Below are positions 8,687 through 18,600 of a stretch of DNA of 44,001 nucleotides, one piece after another. The translations under genes were made by a program, and so were the position numbers. This stretch comes from Acidimicrobiales bacterium (GTDB taxonomy: Bacteria; Actinomycetota; Acidimicrobiia; Acidimicrobiales; JABEUL01), in NCBI GenBank assembly GCA_027371755.1, contig DAHXLF010000004.1:1-44001 (forward strand), in the 5' to 3' direction. Below the pieces are notes generated by a model. That model did not search any database. It saw nothing but the letters and a program-made list of their open reading frames with translations, and had not been told where the DNA came from. Numbering within the stretch: the first letter of the stretch is position 1; each line of letters opens with the position of its first letter.

Positions 8687-9897
8687 GAACTATTGGTTTT
8701 TACGGCAGATTTTATGTAAATTGCCATGGGGACGGCCAGCAATACCGAAAATATACCCCCTGCGTAAAAACTTAAATAGATGCTTTTAGAGGCCAATAAA
8801 CCCGAGGCAAAAGCAAATATGGCTTGCGTGGCAATTTGAAAAGATAGGATCAATCCTTGAGCGCGACCTTGATCATGAAAGCGTATTGACCTGGTAAGAA
8901 TAGTTTGAATGGCCGGAGAGCCGGGGAGAATCAGTATCGCTTCAACTGCGCAGAATATAACAATTATATCGACATTCTTTAAGATTGCATAAACAAAGAT
9001 AAAGATTCCACCAAATATTGGTTGAGTTAAAGCGAGAGAGGTAAGTTTTAAGTGCTTAAATATTTTGTCAATTTTCCATGAAAATAGGATATAGGGTGCT
9101 CCAAAACAAAACCAGGATAGCCCGAGCATTAATCCGCTTCCACCCCTGGAAATAAAGTACGGGCTCCAGAGAGTTTCATAGACCCCTGATATTGAACCAC
9201 TTGCTATTGCCCAGCAAATCGCACCGTAAACCGCCGGGTTTTTAAATAGCATACTATGTCTTTTTGCGGTTGGATTTATTAAAGATTGATCTGTATCCTT
9301 TAAGATTAAATTGGCTTTAGATTCGGATTGAATATGAGAATCTTTAATAAGCTTTAAATTAAATAATGTAAAAATTAAAGATATCAACGACAGACCTGCC
9401 GCTAAAAAAAACGTTTGTCTAAGGTGTGTAAGCCCAAATGTGCTGCCCAAAAGAGCGCCGATGGTTGTACCTGACATTTGTGCTCCAAAGATATACGCAA
9501 ACGCCTTCGTCTTTTCGTCATTTGTCGAGGTTTTTGCCACCAATGAATTCGTGGAAACCATAAATGCGCCTGAACCAACACCTTGAATTGACCTAAAGAC
9601 AATAAGACTTATAAAGTTATTGGCTAGTCCCATAAAGATTGAACCGAGTACGAATATCGTCAATCCAGCAACAATAGTTACAATAGGGCTGTGTTTGTCA
9701 ACATATTTACCGGTAGGGTATTGGGCAAGTAGATTAAATGCAAAAAATAGTCCTATTATTAGTCCGATAGAATACTCTTTTTGGGAAGCGTGCTTAAGAA
9801 AAATGGGCAATATTGGTGATATCGCCATAGCCCCTAAAAATTGCACGAATATTGAAACGGAAAGAATTATAACAATCCGTTGAGATGATTTTGACAA
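8677..9897 (-). CDS. MFS transporter
   Basis: A 406-aa protein with 12 predicted transmembrane helices and the major facilitator layout. The loop between helices 2 and 3 contains GKYVDKHSP, a version of the G-x-x-x-D-R/K motif A. Helices 4 and 5 hold FRSIQGVGSGAF and a Gly-rich motif C-like GAQMSGTTIGALLGS, suggesting a drug-H+ antiporter (DHA1-like) exporter. The start is TTG at 9897 with AAGG about six bases upstream; no ATG lies near. The gene is convergent with the DUF2079-like gene and divergent from lpdA. Substrate cannot be told. Confidence 0.85.
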   Translation of the reverse strand: MSKSSQRIVIILSVSIFVQFLGAMAISPILPIFLKHASQKEYSIGLIIGLFFAFNLLAQYPTGKYVDKHSPIVTIVAGLTIFVLGSIFMGLANNFISLIVFRSIQGVGSGAFMVSTNSLVAKTSTNDEKTKAFAYIFGAQMSGTTIGALLGSTFGLTHLRQTFFLAAGLSLISLIFTLFNLKLIKDSHIQSESKANLILKDTDQSLINPTAKRHSMLFKNPAVYGAICWAIASGSISGVYETLWSPYFISRGGSGLMLGLSWFCFGAPYILFSWKIDKIFKHLKLTSLALTQPIFGGIFIFVYAILKNVDIIVIFCAVEAILILPGSPAIQTILTRSIRFHDQGRAQGLILSFQIATQAIFAFASGLLASKSIYLSFYAGGIFSVLLAVPMAIYIKSAVKTNSSHP

Positions 9898-10089
9898 GGT
9901 TGCCTTAGTGAAAATTAAAATAAAACAAATTCGAACAGGTTAAACAACGATGATTTGATCGTAGTTATTATATTCTAAAATTATCACATTAAATACCCGC
10001 TGTCTTCATGTTTTTGATGTAAAAGCTGACATACTTATATATAGTGGGGGTAGGTGAGAAGCTGTAGCCAAAGTTTTTGCATATCGGAG

Positions 10090-10117
10090 TTGTTATGCTT
10101 AGTAGGATTATTATAGA
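10090..10117 (+). promoter_or_regulatory. Possible promoter of the lpdA-sucB-lipBA cluster
   Basis: TTGTTA (10090-10095), a 16-base spacer and TATAGA (10112-10117), about 28 bases before the lpdA ATG. A moderate match only. It lies in the 247-base gap between divergent genes. Confidence 0.35.
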
Positions 10118-10144
10118 TGATATTTAAACGAGGTAGCTATTTAA

Positions 10145-11554
10145 ATGAGTGATAATAAAGAATTTGATTTATTGATAGTAGGTGGAGGTCCGGGTGGATA
10201 TGCGGCAGCATTAAATGCCGCAGCGGCCAATTTAAAGGTAGGGTTAATCGAACGTGAAAAGGTGGGTGGAACATGCTTGCATCGCGGCTGTATTCCCGCC
10301 AAAGAATTATTGGAGACTTCCGCACATTATAAAAAATTATCAGAATTAGCGGAGTTTGGAATCGAAACAGGTACGATTAAATTTGACTATTCCAAGTCTC
10401 ACAAGAGAAAAACAGAAATTGTTGACCAACTGTATAAGGGCCTCAACGGACTCTTAAAAAGTAGAAAAATCGAAATCATACAGGGCAGTGGCTATGTCAA
10501 CGCTGACGGAACCGTTACTGTAACCGGCGATGACGGTGGAACCGCTAAATATTCGGGCAGATCTACGATATTAGCGATGGGATCGTCACCGAAGACTTTG
10601 CCTGGATTTGAAGTCGACAAAAATAAAATTATGACATCAGACGAGGTGCTTGAATACGCCAAAGTTCCGAATTCAGTTACCGTGATAGGTGGAGGTGCAA
10701 TTGGTTGCGAATTTGCGTCTTTATTTTCGGATCTCGGTTCACAAGTTACGATTTTAGAAGCGCTACCGAACCTATTAATGGGTTGTGACGCAGATGTGGT
10801 TTCTGCATTGGCTCGCTCTTTTAAGAAAAAAGGAATTACAACTTTAACGGGTGTAACAATTGTAGACCATGAAGTGAAAAAAAACTCAGTTACGGTAAAA
10901 CTTGCCGACGGCACGGCGGTGGATTCCGAGATTGTTGTGTTGTCCGTAGGACGTTCCCCCAACACTAACGAAGTTATAGATCCGTCATCTGGAATTGAAA
11001 TCGACCAAAAGGGGTACATAAAGGTTGATCCATTTATGCAGACCTCAAGACAGGATTTTTATGCGATTGGTGACGTGGTTAACACGCCGCAATTGGCTCA
11101 TATCGGTTTTTCGGAGGCATTGGTCGTCGTCGCAAAAATCTTAGGAGAGAATCCGGTGCCGATAGACTATTCTAAGGTGCCCTGGTGTATCTACAGCCAC
11201 CCCGAAGTTGCTTTTGTCGGACACAGTGAAGCTTCAGCGAAAGAAGCAGGCATAGAAATAGTTGTCAAAAAAGACCCTTATGCGGGTAACTCGCGAGCGA
11301 AAATTATAAACGAACCCGACGGACTTGTTAAAGTCATCGCTAAAAAACATGACGATGGTACGGCCGGAGAGGTGATCGGTGTCCACATGGTCGGACCGTG
11401 GGTAACCGAGCAGCTCGGCGCGGGTTATTTCGCCGTTAATTGGGGTGCTCAAGTTTCGGACATCGTAAAACTGATTCAGCCCCACCCTACTATTTCAGAG
11501 AGTTTTGGCGAGACGGTAATCGCACTTTCCGGAAGGGGGTTGCACGTTGGTTGA
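10145..11554 (+). CDS. lpdA: Dihydrolipoyl dehydrogenase (E3)
   Basis: A 469-aa FAD/NAD flavoprotein that reoxidises the dihydrolipoyl group of E2 in 2-oxoacid dehydrogenase complexes, passing electrons to NAD+. FAD-binding GGGPGG at 13-18, redox disulfide C44-LHRG-C49, second Rossmann motif (GGGAIGCEFA, about 185), FAD ribityl motif AIGD and the C-terminal catalytic pair H447/E452 (HPTISE). All key residues are present. The ATG is preceded by GAGG. The stop overlaps the TTG start of the E2 gene by 8 bases, showing an operon. Length and motifs are normal for the family. Confidence 0.97.
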   Translation: MSDNKEFDLLIVGGGPGGYAAALNAAAANLKVGLIEREKVGGTCLHRGCIPAKELLETSAHYKKLSELAEFGIETGTIKFDYSKSHKRKTEIVDQLYKGLNGLLKSRKIEIIQGSGYVNADGTVTVTGDDGGTAKYSGRSTILAMGSSPKTLPGFEVDKNKIMTSDEVLEYAKVPNSVTVIGGGAIGCEFASLFSDLGSQVTILEALPNLLMGCDADVVSALARSFKKKGITTLTGVTIVDHEVKKNSVTVKLADGTAVDSEIVVLSVGRSPNTNEVIDPSSGIEIDQKGYIKVDPFMQTSRQDFYAIGDVVNTPQLAHIGFSEALVVVAKILGENPVPIDYSKVPWCIYSHPEVAFVGHSEASAKEAGIEIVVKKDPYAGNSRAKIINEPDGLVKVIAKKHDDGTAGEVIGVHMVGPWVTEQLGAGYFAVNWGAQVSDIVKLIQPHPTISESFGETVIALSGRGLHVG

Positions 11555-12995
11555 TATTTTAATGCCGCAATTGGGAGAGTCGGTAACCGAAGGAACCATA
11601 ATAAAATGGTATAAGAAAGTTGGCGACAGCGTTAGTCTAGATGAAGTGCTGTTCGACGTCTCCACCGATAAAGTAGATACCGAAGTTCCGTCGCCGGCTG
11701 GGGGTGTTGTTGAAAAAATCCTAATCGACGAAGGCGAGACAGTTGAAGTGGGAACGATACTGGCAGTTATATCCGACTCCATTGAATCCGACGGCAGTAT
11801 CGACAGTGCTAGTGATGTCGCAAATCGTAATCAATTTTCGGAAGATAAAAACGGCGGAATGATGACAAATGTTGTTGAAACTCCGCTAAAGTTAAATATG
11901 CCGGTTGGTGGCGTTGAGGCGGTCCCCCCACCCCCGCCTCCGCCTACACCGGTTTTTACGACAAATTTAAGCGAGCAGAGTAGCCCTGTCGAGGTAAATC
12001 AAAAGTCTGTCAATAGTGGAAACTTAAATATTAATGCTTCTAGCGGTGAAAAGCATGTGGTGTCGCCGATTGTCAGAAATCTTATGACAGATAATGGGAT
12101 CTCTTTAGATGAAGTAAGTCCGACGGGAATTGGGAACCGGATTACTTTAGACGACGTTAAAGCTGCGGTGTTAGCGAAATCGGAAAACGGATCAGTCGGT
12201 TCTAAATTAGTTAAAGATAATGTAGTAACAAAGCCTGTTAGTTTAGTTACGCCCTTCGGCGCTACAGGTGTTGGATCATCTAACGCCGACGACGAATTTG
12301 TGGAATTCAATAACATTAGAAGATTGACTGCAGACCACATGTTGCAATCAAAGCATGTAGCGCCTCATTCTTCAATAATTACAGAAGTTGATTTTGAAGC
12401 TGTGGAAAAAGCGCGTCATGACTTGAGCCACAAACATTCAATTGGACAAGAAGTGCATCTTACGTACTTACCGTTCGTCGCAAGAGCTACTGTTGAAGCG
12501 TTGAAAATGTTCCCCAAACTAAATGCCAGTGTGGCGGAAAATGGTTTAATCATACACAAACATATTAACTTGGGTTTCGGAGTTGATCTTAATTTCGAAG
12601 GTCTTGTAGTCCCGGTCATACACGATGCGGATCAATATTCGGTAACCGGTTTGGCTTCAGTAATTTTTGACCTAGCATCAAGGGCAAGGAGCAAGAAACT
12701 TAGCGTGGATGAATTGGTAGGAGGTACTTTTACAATCAGTAATCCGGGTCCGTATCACACCATGCTGACAATCCCCATAATTAATCAGCCTGAAGTAGGA
12801 ATATTGGCAACGGATTCAATAAAGCGTAAGGCGGTAGTTGTAGATTCCGGTACGGAAGAGTACATCGGAATACACTCGATAGGATTGATTGGAATTACTT
12901 TTGATCACCGTGCGATTGACGGCGCTTATGCTGCCAAATTTGTTTCAACCATCGCTGATATGCTGTCGTCTCACGATTGGGACGGCGAAATTTAA
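11547..12995 (+). CDS. sucB: 2-oxoacid dehydrogenase E2, dihydrolipoamide acyltransferase
   Basis: A 482-aa E2 component (SucB/DlaT type). Domains: one lipoyl domain (1-77) with lipoylated K42 in the STDKVDTE motif; a long linker with a proline run; a peripheral subunit-binding domain (about 172-206, SPIVRNLM to TLDDVKAAV); a linker; and a catalytic domain ending with H454-RAI-D458-G, the HxxxDG active site. The TTG start at 11547 is decided by the strong GGAAGGGGG SD seven bases upstream and the 8-base overlap with lpdA. In mycobacteria the single DlaT serves both pyruvate and 2-oxoglutarate dehydrogenases; the same may hold here, but no E1 gene is in the window to decide. Lies directly before the lipoate-synthesis fusion gene. 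Confidence 0.95.
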   Translation: MVDILMPQLGESVTEGTIIKWYKKVGDSVSLDEVLFDVSTDKVDTEVPSPAGGVVEKILIDEGETVEVGTILAVISDSIESDGSIDSASDVANRNQFSEDKNGGMMTNVVETPLKLNMPVGGVEAVPPPPPPPTPVFTTNLSEQSSPVEVNQKSVNSGNLNINASSGEKHVVSPIVRNLMTDNGISLDEVSPTGIGNRITLDDVKAAVLAKSENGSVGSKLVKDNVVTKPVSLVTPFGATGVGSSNADDEFVEFNNIRRLTADHMLQSKHVAPHSSIITEVDFEAVEKARHDLSHKHSIGQEVHLTYLPFVARATVEALKMFPKLNASVAENGLIIHKHINLGFGVDLNFEGLVVPVIHDADQYSVTGLASVIFDLASRARSKKLSVDELVGGTFTISNPGPYHTMLTIPIINQPEVGILATDSIKRKAVVVDSGTEEYIGIHSIGLIGITFDHRAIDGAYAAKFVSTIADMLSSHDWDGEI

Positions 12996-13033
12996 TATAA
13001 TTTAGTCCATAGTTAGATTAAAATTTCGTATAA

Positions 13034-14809
13034 ATGGTTAATGTAATTGTACCGCATCTAAATGTTCGTTGGCTGGGAACCTTGGACTATGACCAGTCAC
13101 TTTATCTGCAACGATCACTTATCAGAAGTCCAATGGATTATCTATTGCTACTAGAGCATCCACCTGTTTATACATTCGGGTTACGGTATCGCTCAAAAAG
13201 TATATTAGACAACGTGATTGATGCTGGAAAATTTAACACGGTGCAACAGGTTGTAACCGACAGAGGCGGAGATGTTACCTTCCACGGCCCAGGACAGTTA
13301 GTGGGTTATCCAATTTTAACCGTGGGGGAGGGCAAGGCAAACGTAAGGCAATATGTGGAGAAGCTACAAGAGACTCTGATTGCAATTTTAGCTAGGATCG
13401 GTTTAAAAACGGCCCGGCTAATAGAAGGCGTGCCTGGAGTCTTTGTTCCTTCTGGCAATAATTCACTTTGTAAGATTGCTTCAGTCGGAATTAGAGCTAC
13501 AGGATCCAAAGTAATGCACGGATTTGCTCTTAATAATACTGTAGACCTTACGTACTTTGAATCCATTAATCCGTGTGGTATCTCCGAATATAAGATGACT
13601 TCACTATCGGAGATTGGTTTAGAGATTGATTTAGCAGACTTAATAGATGTCACAACCGAAACTTTTGTCGATGTTTTTGAACGACGCGAGTCCTACAGTA
13701 CAAGCTTTGTAGTTGATAAGTTGTCTACTTATAAAAATGTGGATGATGCGATTTATGAGATCGACGCACCCACAGATACAGTCGAAGAAACTGCTAAAGT
13801 AGCCCCTGCCATAACTATTAATAAAAGTATTGAAGTTATGAGTTCCGAACGGTCCTCTGTTAATATCCCATTGCCGAGTTCTTTTGTACGACTTGCCAAA
13901 TCTAAAAGCGATTTGGATCGGGCAAAAACGTTTCAGTCAGCGAAACCCAGTTACCTGAAAAAAAAGCTTACCTACAATCAAGACGTAATTGCTCTAAAAT
14001 CTAAGTTAAAGCAATTAAATTTGGTTACTGTTTGTCAGGAAGCAAGCTGTCCTAATCTTAGCGAGTGCTGGTCAAACTCTACGGCTACGTTTATGATTGC
14101 AGGTGATATCTGTACTCGAGCATGTGGTTTTTGTGATGTGAAAACGGGTAAACCCCAACCATTAAATGGCGACGAACCTAGTAAAGTAGCACAAGCAGTA
14201 AATGCACTTAATTTAAATTATGCAGTGATTACAAGCGTAGATCGAGATGATTTAAAGGACTTGGGGCTTAGTCATTGGGTTGACACCATAAATCAAGTCC
14301 GCTTTATGAATCCCGCAACCAAAATAGAAGTTCTCATTCCAGATTTCAAAGGGAACACCAATGTTATTGATGGTTTAATAGAGGCGAGGCCCGACATTTT
14401 AAATCACAATATGGAAACAGTGGCCAGGCTTCATAAAGCGGTTAGACCGTCCGCGAGTTATGGTAGATCCTTAAGCCTGTTGGCACAGAGTCAACAAAGC
14501 GGATTGATTACAAAGTCCGGTTTTATGGTGGGACTCGGAGAAACTAACGAGGAAGTTTTCGAACTTATTAAAGATCTTTATGCGACGGGCGTATCTATTG
14601 TTACTATCGGACAATATCTGCGCCCATCAATCAAGCATCTTCCCGTGATGAGATATGTGTCATTGCCAGATTTTGCGTTGTTTAAAAAGTATGGTGAATC
14701 TATGGGAATCCCTCATATAGAGTCGTCTCCGTTTACAAGATCAAGCTACCACGCCGAAGGTTCGGCAACCGCGTATCTTTACCGATCCTCTATAGGCGGC
14801 AATTCTTGA
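13034..14809 (+). CDS. lipB-lipA: LipB-LipA fusion: octanoyltransferase and lipoyl synthase in one chain
   Basis: A single uninterrupted 591-codon frame. Residues 1 to about 215 are LipB, which moves octanoate from acyl carrier protein to the E2 lysine: RGGDVTFHGPGQ (78-89), catalytic K147 and C181 (INPCGI). Residues about 215-290 are a low-complexity linker. Residues about 290-591 are LipA, which inserts two sulfurs: auxiliary cluster cysteines C334, C339, C345; radical-SAM cysteines C360, C364, C367 (CTRACGFC); and the RSSYHAE loop (569-575) that binds the auxiliary cluster. Every catalytic residue of both enzymes is present. Normally these are two proteins, adjacent in actinobacteria (lipB, lipA). 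Located 38 bases after the E2 gene that is its substrate. ATG start with a weak SD. Confidence 0.95.
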   Translation: MVNVIVPHLNVRWLGTLDYDQSLYLQRSLIRSPMDYLLLLEHPPVYTFGLRYRSKSILDNVIDAGKFNTVQQVVTDRGGDVTFHGPGQLVGYPILTVGEGKANVRQYVEKLQETLIAILARIGLKTARLIEGVPGVFVPSGNNSLCKIASVGIRATGSKVMHGFALNNTVDLTYFESINPCGISEYKMTSLSEIGLEIDLADLIDVTTETFVDVFERRESYSTSFVVDKLSTYKNVDDAIYEIDAPTDTVEETAKVAPAITINKSIEVMSSERSSVNIPLPSSFVRLAKSKSDLDRAKTFQSAKPSYLKKKLTYNQDVIALKSKLKQLNLVTVCQEASCPNLSECWSNSTATFMIAGDICTRACGFCDVKTGKPQPLNGDEPSKVAQAVNALNLNYAVITSVDRDDLKDLGLSHWVDTINQVRFMNPATKIEVLIPDFKGNTNVIDGLIEARPDILNHNMETVARLHKAVRPSASYGRSLSLLAQSQQSGLITKSGFMVGLGETNEEVFELIKDLYATGVSIVTIGQYLRPSIKHLPVMRYVSLPDFALFKKYGESMGIPHIESSPFTRSSYHAEGSATAYLYRSSIGGNS

Positions 14810-14857
14810 AGCTTCGACACGTAAGCAATAAGTTAATTCATTATAGAAAGATATAAT

Positions 14858-15592
14858 ATGGATCTTGGTTTAAAAGATAAAGTTGCCCTAGTTACGGCCG
14901 CCTCCAAAGGGCTTGGTTATTTTAGTGCATTGGCTTTGGGTTTAGAAGGCGCCAAAGTCATAATAAATTCAAGTGATGCCGGGCATCTTGCAGGTGCTGC
15001 TTCAAAACTGACACAATTGGGGATTGAAGTTAATGCGATACAGGGGGATGTTACGGATCCGTCTGAACCTTCGGTGTTAATAAATTCAGTTCTTGAAAAA
15101 TATGGGCGTATCGATATCGTTGTTGCCAATGCAAGCGGCCCTAAACTTGCCTCGTCAATGGATTTAACTGAAGATGAGATATTAGGTGCCATTAATAATA
15201 ATATGTTGTCGGCGGTAAGGCTGTTTAAAAATGCCATGGATCCTATGATAAAAAATGGTTTCGGTAGGTTGATATCAATTTCGTCCTACAGTATCGTGCA
15301 GGCAATTCCCAATTTGGCGCTCTCTAATATTGCTAGAAAATCACTTGCGGCATGGATTAAAACCGCCGCATATGATTTGCGACATTGCCATGCAAACGTA
15401 ACGATAAATACCATATGTCCGGGGATTCATCTTACAGACCGAATAAAGGAACTTCGCAGTAGCGAGGCTAATCTTATTGCAGGTAATCCTGAAGACTTTG
15501 GTAAGGCGGTTGCTTTTGTTGCATCAACTCACGCTGGATATATCAACGGTGCTAGTTTGGTAATTGATGGTGGCGAAACATTAAATATATAA
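14858..15592 (+). CDS. Short-chain dehydrogenase/reductase with altered active site
   Basis: A 244-aa Rossmann protein of the SDR family, FabG-like in overall sequence. The nucleotide motif is TAASKGLG (normally TGxxxGxG, first Gly replaced by Ala), followed by VVANASG (NAG variant) and the catalytic serine region ISISSYS. In the usual YxxxK position the sequence is LSNIARKS, so Tyr and Lys are replaced by Ser and Arg. CDD describes a BKR-like SDR subgroup that lacks the canonical tetrad; this protein fits that kind. Function unknown. Last gene of the lipoate cluster by position, 48 bases after lipB-lipA, but a functional link is not shown. Confidence 0.85.
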   Translation: MDLGLKDKVALVTAASKGLGYFSALALGLEGAKVIINSSDAGHLAGAASKLTQLGIEVNAIQGDVTDPSEPSVLINSVLEKYGRIDIVVANASGPKLASSMDLTEDEILGAINNNMLSAVRLFKNAMDPMIKNGFGRLISISSYSIVQAIPNLALSNIARKSLAAWIKTAAYDLRHCHANVTINTICPGIHLTDRIKELRSSEANLIAGNPEDFGKAVAFVASTHAGYINGASLVIDGGETLNI

Positions 15593-15667
15593 ACTAAACA
15601 TTTCAATTTATTTAAATAAAAAACGTTATCTTTGTTATACCTTTAAACGATGTTAATTAACGCCAGC

Positions 15668-18600
15668 TTAGGCGACAAAATATTTTGCTTTCGGGTGATG
15701 ACTTACTATTGCAAGTGTTGTTTGTTCCGGGTGAAGTTGGAAGCCTTCGCTTACGGTAACTCCAATCTGATCAGCTTGTAAAATTTCCACCACTTTGGCA
15801 TTGTCTTCTAAATCCGGGCACGCAGGGTATCCAAAAGAGTAACGACCGCCCCGATATTTTTGTCTAAATAAGCCGGTAAGATTAGGACCGTCTTCATTAG
15901 CATAACCCCATTCTTGTCTTATTCGATGATGCCAGTATTCGGCCAAAGCTTCGGCCATTTCGACCCCCAAGCCGTGGAGTCTGACGTAACTGTTGTATTG
16001 ATTGTCCACAAATAGTTTATGTGTTTCTTCTGAAACTTTAGAGCCCATTGTGACTACAAAAAAGGCAGCATGATCATTCTCGTTCGAATCTATATCGCGA
16101 TAAAAGTCAGCTATACATAGGTATGGATCCTCTTTTTGTCGCGGAAATTCAAATCTGGTGAGCTCTTTGGTATTTGTTTCGTCTTTATAAACGATTAATG
16201 TATTTTCTTGAGAACGTACAGAAAAATACCCCCAAGCCACCATGGGATTGAGAATCTGTTCGGTAATGGCAAAATCAAGCTCTTCGCGGAGAATATTTCT
16301 GACTCGGTTCTTAAAGTCAGGATCGGTTTCGCCATTTTCGGGACGAAATCCCCATTGATTCCTAAATAACGAAGTCTCGTTAAGGTATTTTGAGATGTCC
16401 TTAATCGATATTCCTTTAGCTACTTTAGTTCCGATAAAAGGAGGTGTAAACAGTTGATTATCTGTTTGAACGACAGCCGATCTCTTAGGTAAAGTAGTCG
16501 GATCTATTTTAGCTAAAAGTTCAGATTTTCTAGGACCGCCGGTTCTTTGTTTAATTTGCTTTCCGAATGTTTCGTCGTCGGTTCCAGAAAGTTTCATGTC
16601 AATTAGTTTTGCCATAGTAGATAGACCCTCAAATGCGTCCTTGCCGTAAAAAACTCTGCCTTTATATATCTTTCTGAGGTCCGATTCTACATAAGTTCTC
16701 GTCAATGCCGCGCCGCCCAAAATGACAGGCACGTCGTGAAGATTTCGCCGGTTGAGTTCTTCTAGATTATCTTTCATGATTAAAGTTGATTTAACTAAAA
16801 GTCCCGACATACCTATTACGTCCGCATTGTACTGTTTCTGAGCTTCAAGCATTTCGGTGATCGGAATTTTAATCCCAAGATTGTAAACCGTGTAACCGTT
16901 ATTGCTCAAAATTATATCAACTAAATTTTTCCCGATATCGTGCACATCTCCGGCTACTGTTGCCAATACAATAGAACCTTTGCTAATGGTATCGACCTTA
17001 TCCATAAATTGTTCTAAGTAGCTTACGGCCAACTTCATCGTTTCGGCGGAGTTTAAAACAAACGGAAGCTGCATCTGTCCGCTGCCAAAAAGATCACCGA
17101 CGACCTTCATTCCTTCCAATAGGAAATCATTAATTATATTTAAGGGTGTATGTTGTTTAGCAAGGGCTTCGTCTAAATCGGACTCGATTCCGACTTTATT
17201 TCCGTCTACAATACGTTTTTTTAATCTTTCCTCCAGGGGAAGTGTTTCCAATGCGTTTTCATCGTCAGCGAAATCATTAATATCGGCAAAATATTCGAGT
17301 AGGGTTGCCAGCGGATCGTAGTAGCCGTGTTCATGTCCTTCGGGTCGTCGTCGGTCATAAATTAAATCAAGACAAATTTGTTTTATTTCGTCGTCGACAG
17401 TATGCATCGGTAGGATCTTGGCTGCATGAACTATCGCCGCATCGAGACCGGACTTGGCGCATTCATCCAAGAATATGGTATTTAAATATTTTCTGGCGAC
17501 TGGTTTAAGACCGAAAGATACGTTTGATATACCTAAAACCGTGTGAACTCCAGGCAGATTTTCTTTAATTAGCCTTATCCCTTCAATTGTTTCGATACCG
17601 TCTCTTCTGGATTCTTCCATCCCTGTTGACAGTGGGAGTACCAATGCATCAAATATTAGGTCTTCGGGTCTGATGCCGTATTTTTCGGTCGCGATGGAAT
17701 AAATACTTTGAGCCGCACGCAGCTTCCATTCTGCGGTTCGAGCTTGCCCCTGCGTATCGATGCAGGTACAGACTACCCCGCAGCCGTAATTTGCCGCTAA
17801 GGTCAAAAATTTATCCAAACGACTTCCTGGAACATCTCCTTCTTCCAGATTCACTGAATTTAGAATTGGTTTACCACCGATCCATTTAAGGGCAGTTTCA
17901 ATGACTTGATGTTCGGTGGAGTCAAGAACTATCGGCACGGTGGACTGAGTTGCTAGGCGACTTATAATATTTGCCATATCAAGTGTCCCGTCTTTGCCCG
18001 TGTAATCGACGCATACGTCGATCATGTGCGCGCCTTCGGCTATTTGGGTTTTTGTCATGGAAGAGATGGTTTCGTAGTCCTGATTCAGCATAGCTTCTCT
18101 AAACTGTTTGGACCCGTTGGCGTTTGTTCTTTCGCCTACGAGAAGAACCGACGATTCTTGCTCATAAGGTACAAATGAGTATAGAGATGCCGCTCCGGGT
18201 TCGATCACCGGTTTTCTGATAGGGCGCCGAGTTTTTCTGACCATATCAACAACATGTTTTAGATGGAGATCCGTCGTACCGCAACAGCCACCTACCACTT
18301 CAATGCCGTAATTTTCAATAAAATCTCGATGATGATGTGCAAGGTCGTCAGGCGTTAAATCATAATGCATCTTTGAGTCTTTTACACTGGGTAATCCTGC
18401 ATTGGGCAGTATTGAAATAGGTAATCTTGAATGCGAGCTGAGGTACCTGACAGACTCGATCATTTCAGCGGGGCCAGTGGCGCAATTCATCCCTATTAAA
18501 TCGGGTTTCATCGCATCCAAAGCACATAACGCAGCTGAAATTTCAGTTCCAGGCAGCATTCTTCCGGTTAGTTCGATCGTTATCTGAACTTGAATTGGTA

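Noticed and set aside
10492-11019. A 175-codon open frame opposite lpdA, and similar long antisense frames opposite xseA, lipB and sucB.
   Set aside because: Low-complexity composition typical of antisense shadows; the sense genes have complete catalytic motifs.
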